Source: Novosphingobium sp. SCN 66-18 (GTDB lineage Bacteria; Pseudomonadota; Alphaproteobacteria; Sphingomonadales; Sphingomonadaceae). From it: a DNA stretch of 49,746 bases. A program made the translations under genes and the position numbers. Below are positions 31,114 through 41,240 of this stretch, piece after piece. The stretch is taken from NCBI GenBank assembly GCA_001725355.1, contig MEGD01000030.1:1-49746 (forward strand), given 5' to 3'. The notes beneath the pieces are model-generated. The model had not been told where the DNA came from. It saw only the letters and a list, made by a program, of their open reading frames with translations, and searched no databases. Numbering within the stretch: the first letter of the stretch is position 1; every line of letters begins with the position of its first letter.

Positions 31114-32432
31114 GCGAGATTGCGAACAACAGCGACCAGGCCCCCAAGGCGCGGCCCGTTTATGACGAAACCGAAGTGCGCGACGACGTGCTGCAGGATG
31201 CGAACAGCACGACGCCGGATATTGATCGGGGCGCTTTCAACCCTCGCGGCCGTCTGCAATCCATGGGCAGGGGCATGATGGCCGGGGTCGCTGTGGCCGC
31301 GGGGTTCGTCGGCCTCATCGTCTATTCCATGGCCTCGCACAGTGGGCAAAAAGCCCAGCAACCGGACGATTCCACCTTCCGTCTCGACGATGTTTCGGCA
31401 GAGCGTTCCGCGCGTCAGGCAGCGGCGGTCGTGGCGCAGCCTGATGATCCAGGGGCCGGGCCGCAACAGGTCGGTGTGGACCCGTTCGGCAATCCGATCA
31501 TGGCTGACAAGGGGCAGGATCTTTCGGGTGGTGCGGTGGTGCCCGGACCCGGACAGGCCGGAGCGCGGGGCAACGGCGACCCGGCCTATGAACGGGCCGA
31601 ACGCGCGCGCCAGGCGCGCGAGGCGGCGATACAGCGCGAGCTCGCACGACAGGACGCCATGCGGCGCGCCCCGATCATGGCCATTTCCCAAAGCAGCGTC
31701 GGACAAGGCGGCGGAGCACCCGGGACGCGAGGACCGTTCAGCAATCTTGCGGTCGGCAGCAGCGACGAGCGACAGCCGGCAGGCGGCGGCGAGGCAGGAG
31801 GACGCCAGCCCAACGCGATCGAACAGCAGTTGAATGGCATGGACATTCAGCGCGTTTCGGCGGGGCGTCTTCCCAACCGCAATTTCCTCATCACGGCAGG
31901 AATGCAAATTCCCTGCGTGCTCCAAACGGCGATGGATTCGACGCAACCGGGTCTGACGAGCTGCATCATCCCGCGCGACGTATGGAGCGCGAACGGCAAT
32001 GTGATCCTGATGGAAAAGGGAACGCGGGTGCTTGGCGAATATAATGGTGGGTTCACGGTTGGCCAGCGCCGCATATTCGTGCTGTGGAACAGGGCGATCA
32101 CGCCTTCGGGGATCTCGGTCAGCCTGGGTTCGCCGGCGGCCGATGCGCTGGGCCGGGCGGGAATGGGCGGCCAGGTCGAAACTTTCTTCTGGCAACGCTT
32201 CGGCGGCGCGCTTCTGCTCTCGATCGTCGGGGACGCGGGCGATGCTGTCAGCAACCGCGTTTCAGGCGTAGAACAGACGATGCAGACGCCCAACGCCGCG
32301 GCCGCGATCGCTGCGCAGGATTCCCAAAGGATCAGGCCGCGCCTCCGCGCCCCGCAAGGGCAGGAAATGACGATCATGGTCGCGCGCGATGTGGATTTCA
32401 GCTCGGTCTATTCGCTGAGGCTGCGTCGCTGA
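31110..32432 (+). CDS. virB10: VirB10 channel scaffold
   Basis: 440 residues. One membrane helix near 52-75 (MMAGVAVAAGFVGLIVYSMA), a long low-complexity middle, and the VirB10/TrbI C-terminal barrel (ITAGMQIPCVLQTAMDSTQP, CIIPRDVWSANGNVILMEKG, LGSPAADALGRAGMGG). Spans both membranes and senses ATPase energy. Overlaps virB11 by 1 bp. Confidence 0.94.
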   Translation: MSEIANNSDQAPKARPVYDETEVRDDVLQDANSTTPDIDRGAFNPRGRLQSMGRGMMAGVAVAAGFVGLIVYSMASHSGQKAQQPDDSTFRLDDVSAERSARQAAAVVAQPDDPGAGPQQVGVDPFGNPIMADKGQDLSGGAVVPGPGQAGARGNGDPAYERAERARQAREAAIQRELARQDAMRRAPIMAISQSSVGQGGGAPGTRGPFSNLAVGSSDERQPAGGGEAGGRQPNAIEQQLNGMDIQRVSAGRLPNRNFLITAGMQIPCVLQTAMDSTQPGLTSCIIPRDVWSANGNVILMEKGTRVLGEYNGGFTVGQRRIFVLWNRAITPSGISVSLGSPAADALGRAGMGGQVETFFWQRFGGALLLSIVGDAGDAVSNRVSGVEQTMQTPNAAAAIAAQDSQRIRPRLRAPQGQEMTIMVARDVDFSSVYSLRLRR

Positions 32433-33427
32433 TGTTCGATCAGTCGATATTGCTGCACCATCTCGAACCTCTCCGGTCGCTTCTCGATGCCGATGAAGTG
32501 ACGGAGCTGGTCATCAACAAGCCGCATGAAATCGGCATTGAGGGCCGGGGCGGGTGGCAATGGGTGGACAGCCCGAAGCTATCGACGCCCTGGCTGGAAA
32601 CGCTGTCGAACTCGATGGCGAACTATACCAAGCAAAAGGTCGGGCCGAATACGCCGATCTGCTCCACAAGCCTGCCGACCGGAGAGCGCGTTCAGATTGT
32701 TGCGCCGCCAGCGTGCGACCTCGGCAACTATTCGATTACGATCCGAAAGCCGTCGATCAAGACGTTCGGTCTCGATGAACTCGATGCTGGCGGCCTGTTT
32801 GCACAAACCAAGATCGCGCGCGGCAGGACTTCGGCGGCCGATGCGGAACTGTCCGCCCTGAAGCAGAAGGGAGATTGGCCGGCTTTCCTCGAGCTCGCGG
32901 TGAAAAACCGGAAAAATATCCTCATATCGGGTGCTACCGGGTCGGGAAAAACGACGCTCTCCAAGGCCCTCATCAAGCTGATACCCGATGAAGAACGGCT
33001 GCTAACGATTGAGGACACACGCGAGCTGATCGTGCCGCATCGCAATGCGGTCCATCTCCTCTATTCCAAGGACGGGCAGGGACAGGCGCAGGTAGGAGCA
33101 AAGCAGCTTCTCGAAGCCAGCCTCCGGATGCGGCCTGATCGGATATTGCTACAAGAGCTGCGCGACGGCACCGCCTTTTTCTACCTGCGGAACGTCAACA
33201 GCGGCCATCCCGGCTCGATTACGACCGTCCATGCGGACTCGGCCGCGCTGGCGTTTGAACAGCTCTCCTTGCTGGTCAAGGAATCCGAAGGCGGGCGCGA
33301 TCTGGAACGCAAGGACATCCTCGATCTGCTGCACCTGCTCGTGGACGTGGTGGTCCAGTGCAAGAAGGTCGACGGTCGCTTTCGCGTCACGGAAATCTAC
33401 TTCGAGCCAGACACTTCCGGCATGTGA
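32432..33427 (+). CDS. virB11: VirB11 hexameric ATPase
   Basis: 331 residues from ATG 32432. Walker A GATGSGKTT at 167-175. Asp/Glu box RLLTIEDTRELIV, His box NSGHPGSITTVHAD. The traffic ATPase works with VirB4 to switch between pilus assembly and DNA transfer. Confidence 0.94.
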   Translation: MFDQSILLHHLEPLRSLLDADEVTELVINKPHEIGIEGRGGWQWVDSPKLSTPWLETLSNSMANYTKQKVGPNTPICSTSLPTGERVQIVAPPACDLGNYSITIRKPSIKTFGLDELDAGGLFAQTKIARGRTSAADAELSALKQKGDWPAFLELAVKNRKNILISGATGSGKTTLSKALIKLIPDEERLLTIEDTRELIVPHRNAVHLLYSKDGQGQAQVGAKQLLEASLRMRPDRILLQELRDGTAFFYLRNVNSGHPGSITTVHADSAALAFEQLSLLVKESEGGRDLERKDILDLLHLLVDVVVQCKKVDGRFRVTEIYFEPDTSGM

Positions 33428-33430
33428 GGG

Positions 33431-35431
33431 ATGCGCATGGAACGTCGATTCTTGATCGTTTACGGCGCGCTGGCCATCGTCACGATTTTCGTCCTCGGCG
33501 GCCTGGTCGCCATTATCGGCATGGGGCAATTCCGGTCCGATTTGAATCTGGCGAGGCTGCCGGAATATTTTTGGTTCTATCGCCATAATGGCTTCGTCAT
33601 GGGCTGGCTGCTCAAGGGCGTTTTCGGTGTAGCGGGGGCGGCGGCCCTGATTGCAGCCTTCATCTTCATCAACCGGAAAGACACGCTTCACGGCGCCGCG
33701 CGCTGGGCGAAGAATGGCGAGGCAAAGCGCGCGGGGCTGATGGAGAACGAGGGCCTGCTGCTGGGCAAGAGCGGCAAAGCGTTTATCCAGTTCGGCGGAA
33801 CGGAGCATGTGCTGCTCGAAGCCCCGACGCGCGCCGGCAAAGGCGTGGGCGTCGTCATACCGAACCTGCTGACGTGGCCCGATTCTGTGGTCGTCCTCGA
33901 TGTGAAACAGGAGAATTGGCAGAAATCGGCAGGGTGGCGAAAGAGCCTCGGCCATCAAGTGCTGCTGTTCGATCCGCTCGATACCAACGGCCGAACGGCC
34001 AGGTTCAATCCTTTCGCCCATATCGACCGCACCGATCCGGTCGAAGTCATCGACGAATTGCAGAAGATCGCCGCGATGCTCTGGCCGCCTCCGGCCAACG
34101 GTGAAAGTTTCTGGATGGACAGCGCGCGCACCGCGTTCATCGGCGTTACGGCCTATATCGCCGCGACTGAAGAATTGCCCTTCACCATGGGCGAGGTTTA
34201 TCGGAATTTCAGCGCCGGCGACGCGAAGGAACGGTTTCCCCGGATTATCAAAGACCGGGAAGCCGCGGGCAATCCGCTATCGGAAGCGTGCGTGTCCGCG
34301 CTCAATGACTGGATTTCGAGCTCGGCCAACACCTTCACCGGCATCAGGCAATCCGTCTCCGCCAAGATCAACCTCTGGATCAATCCCTATGTCGATGCGG
34401 CAACGTCGGAATCGGATTTCGACCTGCGCGACTTTCGTAGCAAGCCGATCTCGCTCTACCTCGGCGTTTCGCCCGACAACATGGAGCGCATGGCGGACAT
34501 TTACAATTTGCTGTTCCAACAGCTCATCGACCTCAATGTTCGTGAATTGCCGGACCCCAAGGCGGGCAAGCATCCGCTCAAACTGCTCCTGCTTCTCGAT
34601 GAATTTGCACGCCTCGGCCGCGCCAGCGTCATTGCCTCCGGCTTCTCCTATGTCGCGGGCTACGGCATCCGCCTGCTGCCGGTGATCCAGGCACGCGGAC
34701 AGCTCCGCGACGTCTATGGTGCGGACGTAACGAGCGAGATTGTCCAGAATTGCGGCGTGGAGCTGGTCTTCACGCCAAAGGACATTGGCGTCGCAAAGGA
34801 AATCTCAGAGCGGCTTGGCAACTATACTTATGCGGCGAAAAGTCGGTCGAAGCGGATTTGGGACGCCTTTGAAGGGTCCGTGTCCACATCCGACCAACGC
34901 CGCCCCCTGATGCTTCCGCAAGAACTTCTGCTCATGTCGCAAGACGATGTGATCGTGCTGCGCGCGGGCATTCCGCCTCTCAAAGGCAAGAAGCTGCGCT
35001 ATTACACCGATAAATGGATGGCGATGGCATCGAATGTCGCACCGCCGCCCGTCACGCCTCGCCCGCTCGATCCCTCCATTGCACGCCGATCGCTGGCGAT
35101 CATCGCCAGCGCGGATGCCATCGACATGACCGACGAGGAAGCCCTGAACGGGTTTGACTTTGCCCGACTGGTTGGGCCGCCACTCGCAGAACTTCCGCCC
35201 GACGGCGATCCGCGCAAGGCGGTTTCCTTCTTCGCAGCCATGGGCCTGCAATATGATCCCAACGTGGTTCCCGTCGACGCAAAGCCGATGAAATCTGTGA
35301 TTTCAGGCATCGTGCCGCCCACCGAAACCGCGGAAAGCGATGGCGAGAGCAATATCGGCAGCGAACCTCATGCCTCTGGCGGCGATGATGCGGGCCGGTC
35401 GCTCGCCTTTCTGAAGGGAACAGGCCGATGA
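33431..35431 (+). CDS. virD4: VirD4 coupling protein
   Basis: 666 residues. N-terminal membrane helices (LAIVTIFVLGGLVAIIGMG and AGAAALIAAFIFI), Walker A-like APTRAGKGVG at 131-140, Walker B LLLLDEFA with D390/E391, and the T4CP signature RQSVSAKINLWINPYVDAAT. Links the relaxosome to the VirB channel. ATG 33431; ATG 33437 is possible. Overlaps the next gene by 4 bp. Confidence 0.94.
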   Translation: MRMERRFLIVYGALAIVTIFVLGGLVAIIGMGQFRSDLNLARLPEYFWFYRHNGFVMGWLLKGVFGVAGAAALIAAFIFINRKDTLHGAARWAKNGEAKRAGLMENEGLLLGKSGKAFIQFGGTEHVLLEAPTRAGKGVGVVIPNLLTWPDSVVVLDVKQENWQKSAGWRKSLGHQVLLFDPLDTNGRTARFNPFAHIDRTDPVEVIDELQKIAAMLWPPPANGESFWMDSARTAFIGVTAYIAATEELPFTMGEVYRNFSAGDAKERFPRIIKDREAAGNPLSEACVSALNDWISSSANTFTGIRQSVSAKINLWINPYVDAATSESDFDLRDFRSKPISLYLGVSPDNMERMADIYNLLFQQLIDLNVRELPDPKAGKHPLKLLLLLDEFARLGRASVIASGFSYVAGYGIRLLPVIQARGQLRDVYGADVTSEIVQNCGVELVFTPKDIGVAKEISERLGNYTYAAKSRSKRIWDAFEGSVSTSDQRRPLMLPQELLLMSQDDVIVLRAGIPPLKGKKLRYYTDKWMAMASNVAPPPVTPRPLDPSIARRSLAIIASADAIDMTDEEALNGFDFARLVGPPLAELPPDGDPRKAVSFFAAMGLQYDPNVVPVDAKPMKSVISGIVPPTETAESDGESNIGSEPHASGGDDAGRSLAFLKGTGR

Positions 35432-36192
35432 CGGCGGACGACAAGAATGCGGAGACCGAACAGGGCCGGAGCGAAAAGCTGGTTGCGATCGACTATGCCC
35501 CGACGCCGGCGATGCGCGATCACGAGCAAGTGGCCATCTATGCTGGCAAGGATGCTTATCTTGTCGCGATGACTGGCCCTGCCAGCGACCCGGCGTCGCA
35601 CGATCGCGCCAGCAGGCTCGTGAACGATTCCGACTTTCGCCGCATGGTGAACAACGCGGTTCCCGAAGCGCAGGACCTAATCGGCAAGGGAACCCATAAC
35701 GAATACCAGGGCGGAAGTTCCGCATATCCCGAACGCATGGCCGCGCTCGCCCGCGGCGGCGCGGCTGATCGAACCGAAGTTGTGATCTACGGAGACGCCG
35801 ACCGGGAAAAGGTGCTCGCGCTCGCGATGGCTGAGAGCGAATCCATTCAGAATAGCCTTGCCCCGGCTCCGCACGATCGCGCGCGTCAATTGAACGCGGA
35901 CTTTCGCGGTATGAGCCAGGACGAACGGTTGCAGGACACGCGGACCAACTCGGCCGCCAAGCAGATCGCCGCGATGGATGCGATGATTGACCGCAAATAT
36001 GGCCATGGGACGCCGGAAGCAGACCGGATGAAGGATGCGGCGCGGGAAGCGGTCGCGCAAACGCTCGAGAGCGGGAAGGATATTCGCGCACCTCGGCTTC
36101 GCTCGGCCGAAAAAGATGTTGAGCTTCGCCGGGACGATCGCCAGCGCACGGCTGACGCGGCCGACAGGACCGTGAAGGATCTCGAACGGTAA
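35428..36192 (+). CDS. Unknown protein at the end of the transfer operon
   Basis: 254 residues, hydrophilic, many charged helices; no known domain. N-terminus MTADDKNAETEQGRSEKLVA, middle YQGGSSAYPERMAALARGG. Coupled to virD4 by a 4-bp overlap, so probably involved in substrate handling or regulation of transfer. Not a relaxase: no HUH triad or MobA motifs seen. Confidence 0.7.
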   Translation: MTADDKNAETEQGRSEKLVAIDYAPTPAMRDHEQVAIYAGKDAYLVAMTGPASDPASHDRASRLVNDSDFRRMVNNAVPEAQDLIGKGTHNEYQGGSSAYPERMAALARGGAADRTEVVIYGDADREKVLALAMAESESIQNSLAPAPHDRARQLNADFRGMSQDERLQDTRTNSAAKQIAAMDAMIDRKYGHGTPEADRMKDAAREAVAQTLESGKDIRAPRLRSAEKDVELRRDDRQRTADAADRTVKDLER

Positions 36193-36321
36193 TGCGCCGC
36201 AGCTCGCCACAGCAAATCAGAGTTTGCTATTGGCGACACCATTCATTTTTCATTGATGCCGTTTGGCGGGCAACGCCTCGTCCATCACGGACATGGCGAT
36301 GCGCACTCGGTCCAGAAACAA

Positions 36322-36378
36322 GGCGTCACCTCAAGGTTTGTTCGCCAGACAACGATTTCTCGGACATAAGCGGAACAT
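36322..36378. repeat. Left terminal inverted repeat of mer transposon
   Basis: Begins GGCGTCACCTCAAG and matches the right repeat at 47 of 57 positions. Does not begin with the usual GGGG of Tn3-family ends. Confidence 0.85.
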
Positions 36379-36381
36379 GGG

Positions 36382-39351
36382 CTACGCTACACGCTTCAAC
36401 CGCGCCATTGGCTCGTTGAGTGGGTGGAATTCACCTGCTGGAAGTCGCCTGGCCTGCTCCCAGAGGTAATCGCCGGTCAGACTGATGTGCGCCCAGCCCA
36501 TCGGAGAAAGGTGCGCAAGCAGTGCCGCATCGAACGTCGTGCCGACAGCGTTGAGGTGCTGGGCGGCCCGGTCGAGATAGACCGTGTTCCAGTAGGAAAT
36601 CGCCGCAATCAGCAGGTTCAGCCCAGATGCGCGAAATTCCTGATTTTCCAGCGAGCGATCGGTGAACCGACCCTGCCGGTTGGTATAGATGGCGGCGGCA
36701 AGCGTGTGCCTCGCCTCGCCTTTGTTGAGACCGGCCTGACAGGCACGTCGCAGTTCCGGTTGTTCAAGCCAATCGAGCGTGAACAAAGTGCGCTCGATAC
36801 GGCCCAGTTCAGCCAATGCAAAATCCAGCCTGTTCTGGCGTTTGTAGGCGGCAAGTTTTCGCAAGATTACTGACGGCGCCACCGTGCCATCCTTGATTGA
36901 GGCGACAATCCTGACGATGTCATCCCAATCGGCCTCGATCGCTGCCGTTTTGATGGTGCGGCCCATCAGATTTTCGATGCCCTTGTATGTCGATGGCGCA
37001 GCGATCGAACCCAGCTTGCGGTCGCCAATATCGCGCAGCCGTGGCGCGAAGCGGAACCCGAGTAGGTGGCAGAGTGCGAAAACATGATCGGTGGCGCCGC
37101 CGGTATCGGTATAGTGCTCATGCAACGGAAGGTTGCCGGCGCCCAGGACAAGCCCGTCGAGCACGTAAGGCGCTTCACCTGCCGTCGCGGACATGATCCG
37201 TGATCCGAATGATGCGAAGTGATCGGAAAGGTGAGAATAGATTTTCACGCCAGGTTCGGCGCCATATTTGGCATTGACGTCCGCCGCCCCTGAACGGCTC
37301 CGCCCCGACCGGAAGAACTGGCCATCGGACGACGAACTGGTGCCAGCGCCCCAATGCCGCGCGAAGGGTAATTCGTGATGGGCTGAGATGATCATGGCCA
37401 GCGCGGCCTGATAGTTCTCGGGTGAAAGATACCAGTTGTGGGTCCATGCGAGTTGGGCATAGCTGACGCCTTCGCTGGCATTGGCCATCCGCTCCAGCCC
37501 GAGGTTGGTGCCATCAGCCAGAATTGCGGCGAGTACCGTGCTGGGGTTGTCGTGCTCCTTGCCTGAGCGCAGGTCACGGAATGCGTTCAAAAAACCAGTG
37601 CGTTCGGCGACTTCAAGCAGCAGCTCGGTGATGCGCACGCGGGGAAGCAGGGTATCGAGCTTGCGATCGAGGGCTTCAGCTTCCGGTGGGGTGACAGGCG
37701 GCATTTGCTGAAGCTTGAGCCGGTCTCGTTCGAGCGACACTCCCTCAAGCTTGTTTGTTTTCAACTGCTTGGCAAATCGGCGCAGCCGCCAGTCAAGATT
37801 TCGTGCCCGGTCAGCGAGGTAGGATGCAGCATTTGAATCGAACGGAAGCACATCCGCCACTTTGGCGGCGTCGCGCCGACCCAGCAAATAGGCATCGAAG
37901 CGCTGATAGTTGCGGGTTCCCTCGATCCATACATCACCGGCGCGCAAACGATCACGCAAGGTTGCCATGATCGCAATTTCATAACGTCGGCGGTCGATAC
38001 GGCCGCTTTCGGTGATGAGACGCTTCCACTGCCGATTGGGGAATGGCAGTGGAACGCCATCGGGAAGGTCGCGCGACTTTCGTGTGTTCGCATCGCGAAT
38101 GACATCGATGGCTTTGATCAGTGCCGTCCCTGTTCCAGACGCCTTGAAGGTGAAGGCGTCCAGAAATGCCGGGCTGAAACGCCGTAGCGTGGCGTAACGC
38201 TCGGTTGCCGTTACCAGTGCGTCCTCGCCGGCAAGATCAGCAAGGGCATCTACTTGGGCCTTTGCCGCAACAAGCCGGTGCCAGCCCACCGCTTCGTCAA
38301 TCAATTCGAGCGGATCGCCGCCATTCTGGACAGCCTCATCAAGTGCTGTAATCGTGGCGCCAAACAGCCGCATGAGTTGCCCCACCGACTGAATACTATC
38401 TTGGTAGCGACGCTCGCGCCCACGCCGCGCGCGCGTGAACATGCCGCCGATAAGTCGGTCAAACATTTGGATCGCGGCATCGGCAAGTCTGGCCTCAAGG
38501 TCGATCACTGCGGCCGTCAACGTCGCCCGCCTGCGATTGACGCTGTAATCCGAAAGCAGGAATGCCGGTGCCACGCCGCCCTCGCGGACAAATTGGGCAA
38601 AGCGGAATTCCGGAATGGCGCCCCCAACTACCGGGTGGATACCTATGCCGCGAACATAGCGCAGGCGCTCAAGCAAGCCATTGATATTGGCCGCAGTCGG
38701 GGCTTCTTCGAAATTACGCAACCACGCCAGCGGTGTCATGCCGAAATCCGGGTTGTTGATTACGAGTTCGTCTAGCCGTGTCAGTTCAGCAGAGCTGAGG
38801 CCTTCGACGATTGCGGCTGCGGCAGCTTTGCGTGCGCGTGCCCGGCCAGCAAGACCGGCGCGTTCCAGTGTGTCGCCTGACGGAAGAATGAACCGCTCAC
38901 CCTTCAGGCCAACCATGAGGGCGCGAACAATCGGTTCACCTCTGTCTGTATACTCGGCGGCTTGCGCGGCAAGATTCAGGGCAAGTGCCAGGTCGCCGCG
39001 TCGAAACGGGCGTATGCCAAGATAACGCGCCACGAGATCGGCATGATCGGTACGGGTTTGCGCGCGCTGACCATATGCAGAGAAGGAGGAAGGATCGACG
39101 AATAACTGTGCCGCGAGGTACTGAAGAATGACGTCGGGAAGCCCGATCTCGGGTTGCAGACCAAAGCCGGGATGTCGCATCAAAGCGATTTGTGCAGCCA
39201 GACCGAGGCGATTTGCTGGACCATAGCGGCGCCCAACCAATTCAACATCTTCCGCAGAAAGGGTATAATGCCCAATGATCGCGGTTTCTTGGACAGGAGG
39301 ATCGAACAGGCGCCGGCGCTCGTCTCCGGTCAGAAGTCGGCGTCGTGCCAT
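36382..39351 (-). CDS. tnpA: Tn3-family transposase TnpA
   Basis: 989 residues from ATG 39351 (MARRRLLTGDERRRLFDPPV), full Tn3 length. Catalytic DDE triad visible as D676 in SSSDGQ, D749 in YTDTGG and E879 in NKGEARH. DNA-binding N-terminal region and the conserved TDHVFALCHLLGFRFAPRLR are present, so it looks intact. Carries out replicative transposition acting on the element ends. Confidence 0.95.
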   Translation of the reverse strand: MARRRLLTGDERRRLFDPPVQETAIIGHYTLSAEDVELVGRRYGPANRLGLAAQIALMRHPGFGLQPEIGLPDVILQYLAAQLFVDPSSFSAYGQRAQTRTDHADLVARYLGIRPFRRGDLALALNLAAQAAEYTDRGEPIVRALMVGLKGERFILPSGDTLERAGLAGRARARKAAAAAIVEGLSSAELTRLDELVINNPDFGMTPLAWLRNFEEAPTAANINGLLERLRYVRGIGIHPVVGGAIPEFRFAQFVREGGVAPAFLLSDYSVNRRRATLTAAVIDLEARLADAAIQMFDRLIGGMFTRARRGRERRYQDSIQSVGQLMRLFGATITALDEAVQNGGDPLELIDEAVGWHRLVAAKAQVDALADLAGEDALVTATERYATLRRFSPAFLDAFTFKASGTGTALIKAIDVIRDANTRKSRDLPDGVPLPFPNRQWKRLITESGRIDRRRYEIAIMATLRDRLRAGDVWIEGTRNYQRFDAYLLGRRDAAKVADVLPFDSNAASYLADRARNLDWRLRRFAKQLKTNKLEGVSLERDRLKLQQMPPVTPPEAEALDRKLDTLLPRVRITELLLEVAERTGFLNAFRDLRSGKEHDNPSTVLAAILADGTNLGLERMANASEGVSYAQLAWTHNWYLSPENYQAALAMIISAHHELPFARHWGAGTSSSSDGQFFRSGRSRSGAADVNAKYGAEPGVKIYSHLSDHFASFGSRIMSATAGEAPYVLDGLVLGAGNLPLHEHYTDTGGATDHVFALCHLLGFRFAPRLRDIGDRKLGSIAAPSTYKGIENLMGRTIKTAAIEADWDDIVRIVASIKDGTVAPSVILRKLAAYKRQNRLDFALAELGRIERTLFTLDWLEQPELRRACQAGLNKGEARHTLAAAIYTNRQGRFTDRSLENQEFRASGLNLLIAAISYWNTVYLDRAAQHLNAVGTTFDAALLAHLSPMGWAHISLTGDYLWEQARRLPAGEFHPLNEPMARLKRVA

Positions 39352-39442
39352 TTTGCTCTCCCGCTGAGGCGAATAACAAAATTGACACCAAAGCGGCTTG
39401 CACTGGAGGGAGGCCATTCGTTGCCGGTTGATCCCCGAGCAA

Positions 39443-40861
39443 TCACCCGGCGCAGCAAGACAGTTTGGCGACATCCTTATCAAACGTTTGGGCCGCCAGT
39501 TTGAGGCCTTCCACAGTGGTCAGGTAAGGAAATATCGTTGCACCCAATTCCAGGGTGGTCATGCCGTGTTTGATCGCCAGCACCAGTGTCTGGATCGAAT
39601 CCGCGCCTTCGGGTGCCATGATCTGGCCGCCCAGCAAACGGTCGTTCGCCTTGTCGGCAATCAGTTTGATGAGACCCCGCGTATCGCGTGCTGCCAGTGC
39701 CCTTGGCACAGCATCGAGCGGGAGCAGCGAAACCTTGATGTCCAGGCCTTGCGCCCGTGCTGTCGTTTCAGTGAGGCCGGCGCTGGCGACTTGCGGGTCG
39801 GTGAAGACGACGGATGGCATGGAGGAATTGTCGTAGCGGTATTGGTTGCCCGTCACCGCGTTGCGCGCGGCCAGTTTTGCGCCATAGGCGGCCATGTAGA
39901 CGAACTGGTCCCGTCCCGTTACATCGCCCGCCGCGTAAATGCCTGGAACCGACGTTTCGAGGTGGTCATCGACGACGATTCCACCATTACGGGCAAGCAC
40001 TATGCCGCGCTCCTCCAGCCCAAGCCCGTCGCTATTGGGTCGGCGTCCGGTGGCGATGAGCACCTGTTCCGCCGCGACGGTGTCACAATGCCCCTCGCAG
40101 GTCAATTCGACCCCGCTCTGTGTTTGGGCGATACGCTGATAGCCGACACCTGCGCAAACCCGCACGCCCTCGGCTTCCAAATAGTTTTTCAGCGCGGCAC
40201 TCACTTCCGGGTCCATTTCGGGGAGCAGGCGGCTTCGGCAGCAGATGGTGACATCAACGCCCAGACGCGAAAACATCTGTCCCAGTTCTACCCCGATCAC
40301 CCCGCCACCGATCACCAGCAGCGATTTGGGCAAGCGATCCAGCGCCAGCGCCGATGTGCTGGTTAGGTAGGGCACGCTGTCCATCCCCGGAATCGGCGGC
40401 ACGGCGGCGTGCGCACCCATCGCCAATATGACCTTGCCGACCTTCATGGGCGCATCGCCGACAATCAGCGCACCATCGGCAAAGCGTGCCTTGCCCTCGA
40501 TATAGCTCACACCGTCATAGGCGGGCAGCAGATCGACATATTTTTTTTGGCGCAGCGTCGTGACAAGATCGTCCTTCGACGCCGCCAATACGGACCAGTC
40601 ATCCATCTGGACAGCGCCCCCAAGGCCGGGAAAGCGCGCGGCGGCAAGCCCACCATGCACCGCTTCGGCGGCGCGGATCAGCGTCTTGGAAGGAACGCAG
40701 CCAACATTGACACAGGTGCCGCCAATCGTGCCGTGACCGACGAGCGCCACTTTCGCGCCCAGATCGGCAGCGGCGATCGCGGCGGAGAACCCGGCAGAAC
40801 CCGCGCCGATGACGGCCACGTCAAATCCTTCCTGCCCGGGGCGGTTGCAACAGTCGTTCAT
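39443..40861 (-). CDS. merA: Mercuric reductase MerA without NmerA domain
   Basis: 472 residues. FAD motif DVAVIGAGSAGFSAAIAAA; redox-active C50/C55 in GGTCVNVGCVPSK; C-terminal Cys pair C469/C470. The N-terminal heavy-metal-associated domain of longer MerA proteins is absent; only MNDCC remains. Reduces Hg(II) to Hg(0) in the cytoplasm using NADPH. Third gene of the merTPA transcript. Confidence 0.95.
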   Translation of the reverse strand: MNDCCNRPGQEGFDVAVIGAGSAGFSAAIAAADLGAKVALVGHGTIGGTCVNVGCVPSKTLIRAAEAVHGGLAAARFPGLGGAVQMDDWSVLAASKDDLVTTLRQKKYVDLLPAYDGVSYIEGKARFADGALIVGDAPMKVGKVILAMGAHAAVPPIPGMDSVPYLTSTSALALDRLPKSLLVIGGGVIGVELGQMFSRLGVDVTICCRSRLLPEMDPEVSAALKNYLEAEGVRVCAGVGYQRIAQTQSGVELTCEGHCDTVAAEQVLIATGRRPNSDGLGLEERGIVLARNGGIVVDDHLETSVPGIYAAGDVTGRDQFVYMAAYGAKLAARNAVTGNQYRYDNSSMPSVVFTDPQVASAGLTETTARAQGLDIKVSLLPLDAVPRALAARDTRGLIKLIADKANDRLLGGQIMAPEGADSIQTLVLAIKHGMTTLELGATIFPYLTTVEGLKLAAQTFDKDVAKLSCCAG

Positions 40862-40898
40862 TGCTTATCGCTTTCTTGAGGCGCTGGCGGCGCCCCGC

Positions 40899-41228
40899 TC
40901 AGTTTTGAATAGCGCGCGCCGGATAACCCGCGTTGGTTGATGCAGCGGCAATCGCAGCAGCATTGGTGCGGCGCGGGTTATAGGTTGCGCGCGCGGTCTT
41001 GGCTGCGAAATCGACCGTGACCGCCGTTACCCCGGCGACGCCTTCCATCGCCTTCTTCACGGTGATCGGGCAGGTGGCGCAGGTCATGTTCTCTATGGCA
41101 AAGGTGGTTTGCTTCTGAGCGGTTGCGGTAGCCGCGGGGCGATCTTGCGCCGTGCCACTAACTGCATAGGCGACCCCGCCGCCAGCCATAGCCAGCACGG
41201 CCATAGCGATACATACTGTCTTTTTCAT
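40899..41228 (-). CDS. merP: Periplasmic mercury-binding protein MerP
   Basis: 109 residues with signal peptide. Heavy-metal-associated fold with ENMTCATCPITVKKA (C50, C53). Delivers Hg(II) to MerT. Slightly longer linker before the domain than in Tn501-type MerP. Confidence 0.93.
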   Translation of the reverse strand: MKKTVCIAMAVLAMAGGGVAYAVSGTAQDRPAATATAQKQTTFAIENMTCATCPITVKKAMEGVAGVTAVTVDFAAKTARATYNPRRTNAAAIAAASTNAGYPARAIQN

Positions 41229-41240
41229 GGGTATTTCCTT

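Noticed and set aside
35428-36192. Relaxase candidate
   Set aside because: No HUH histidine triad, no catalytic Tyr motif and no MobA-like domain seen.
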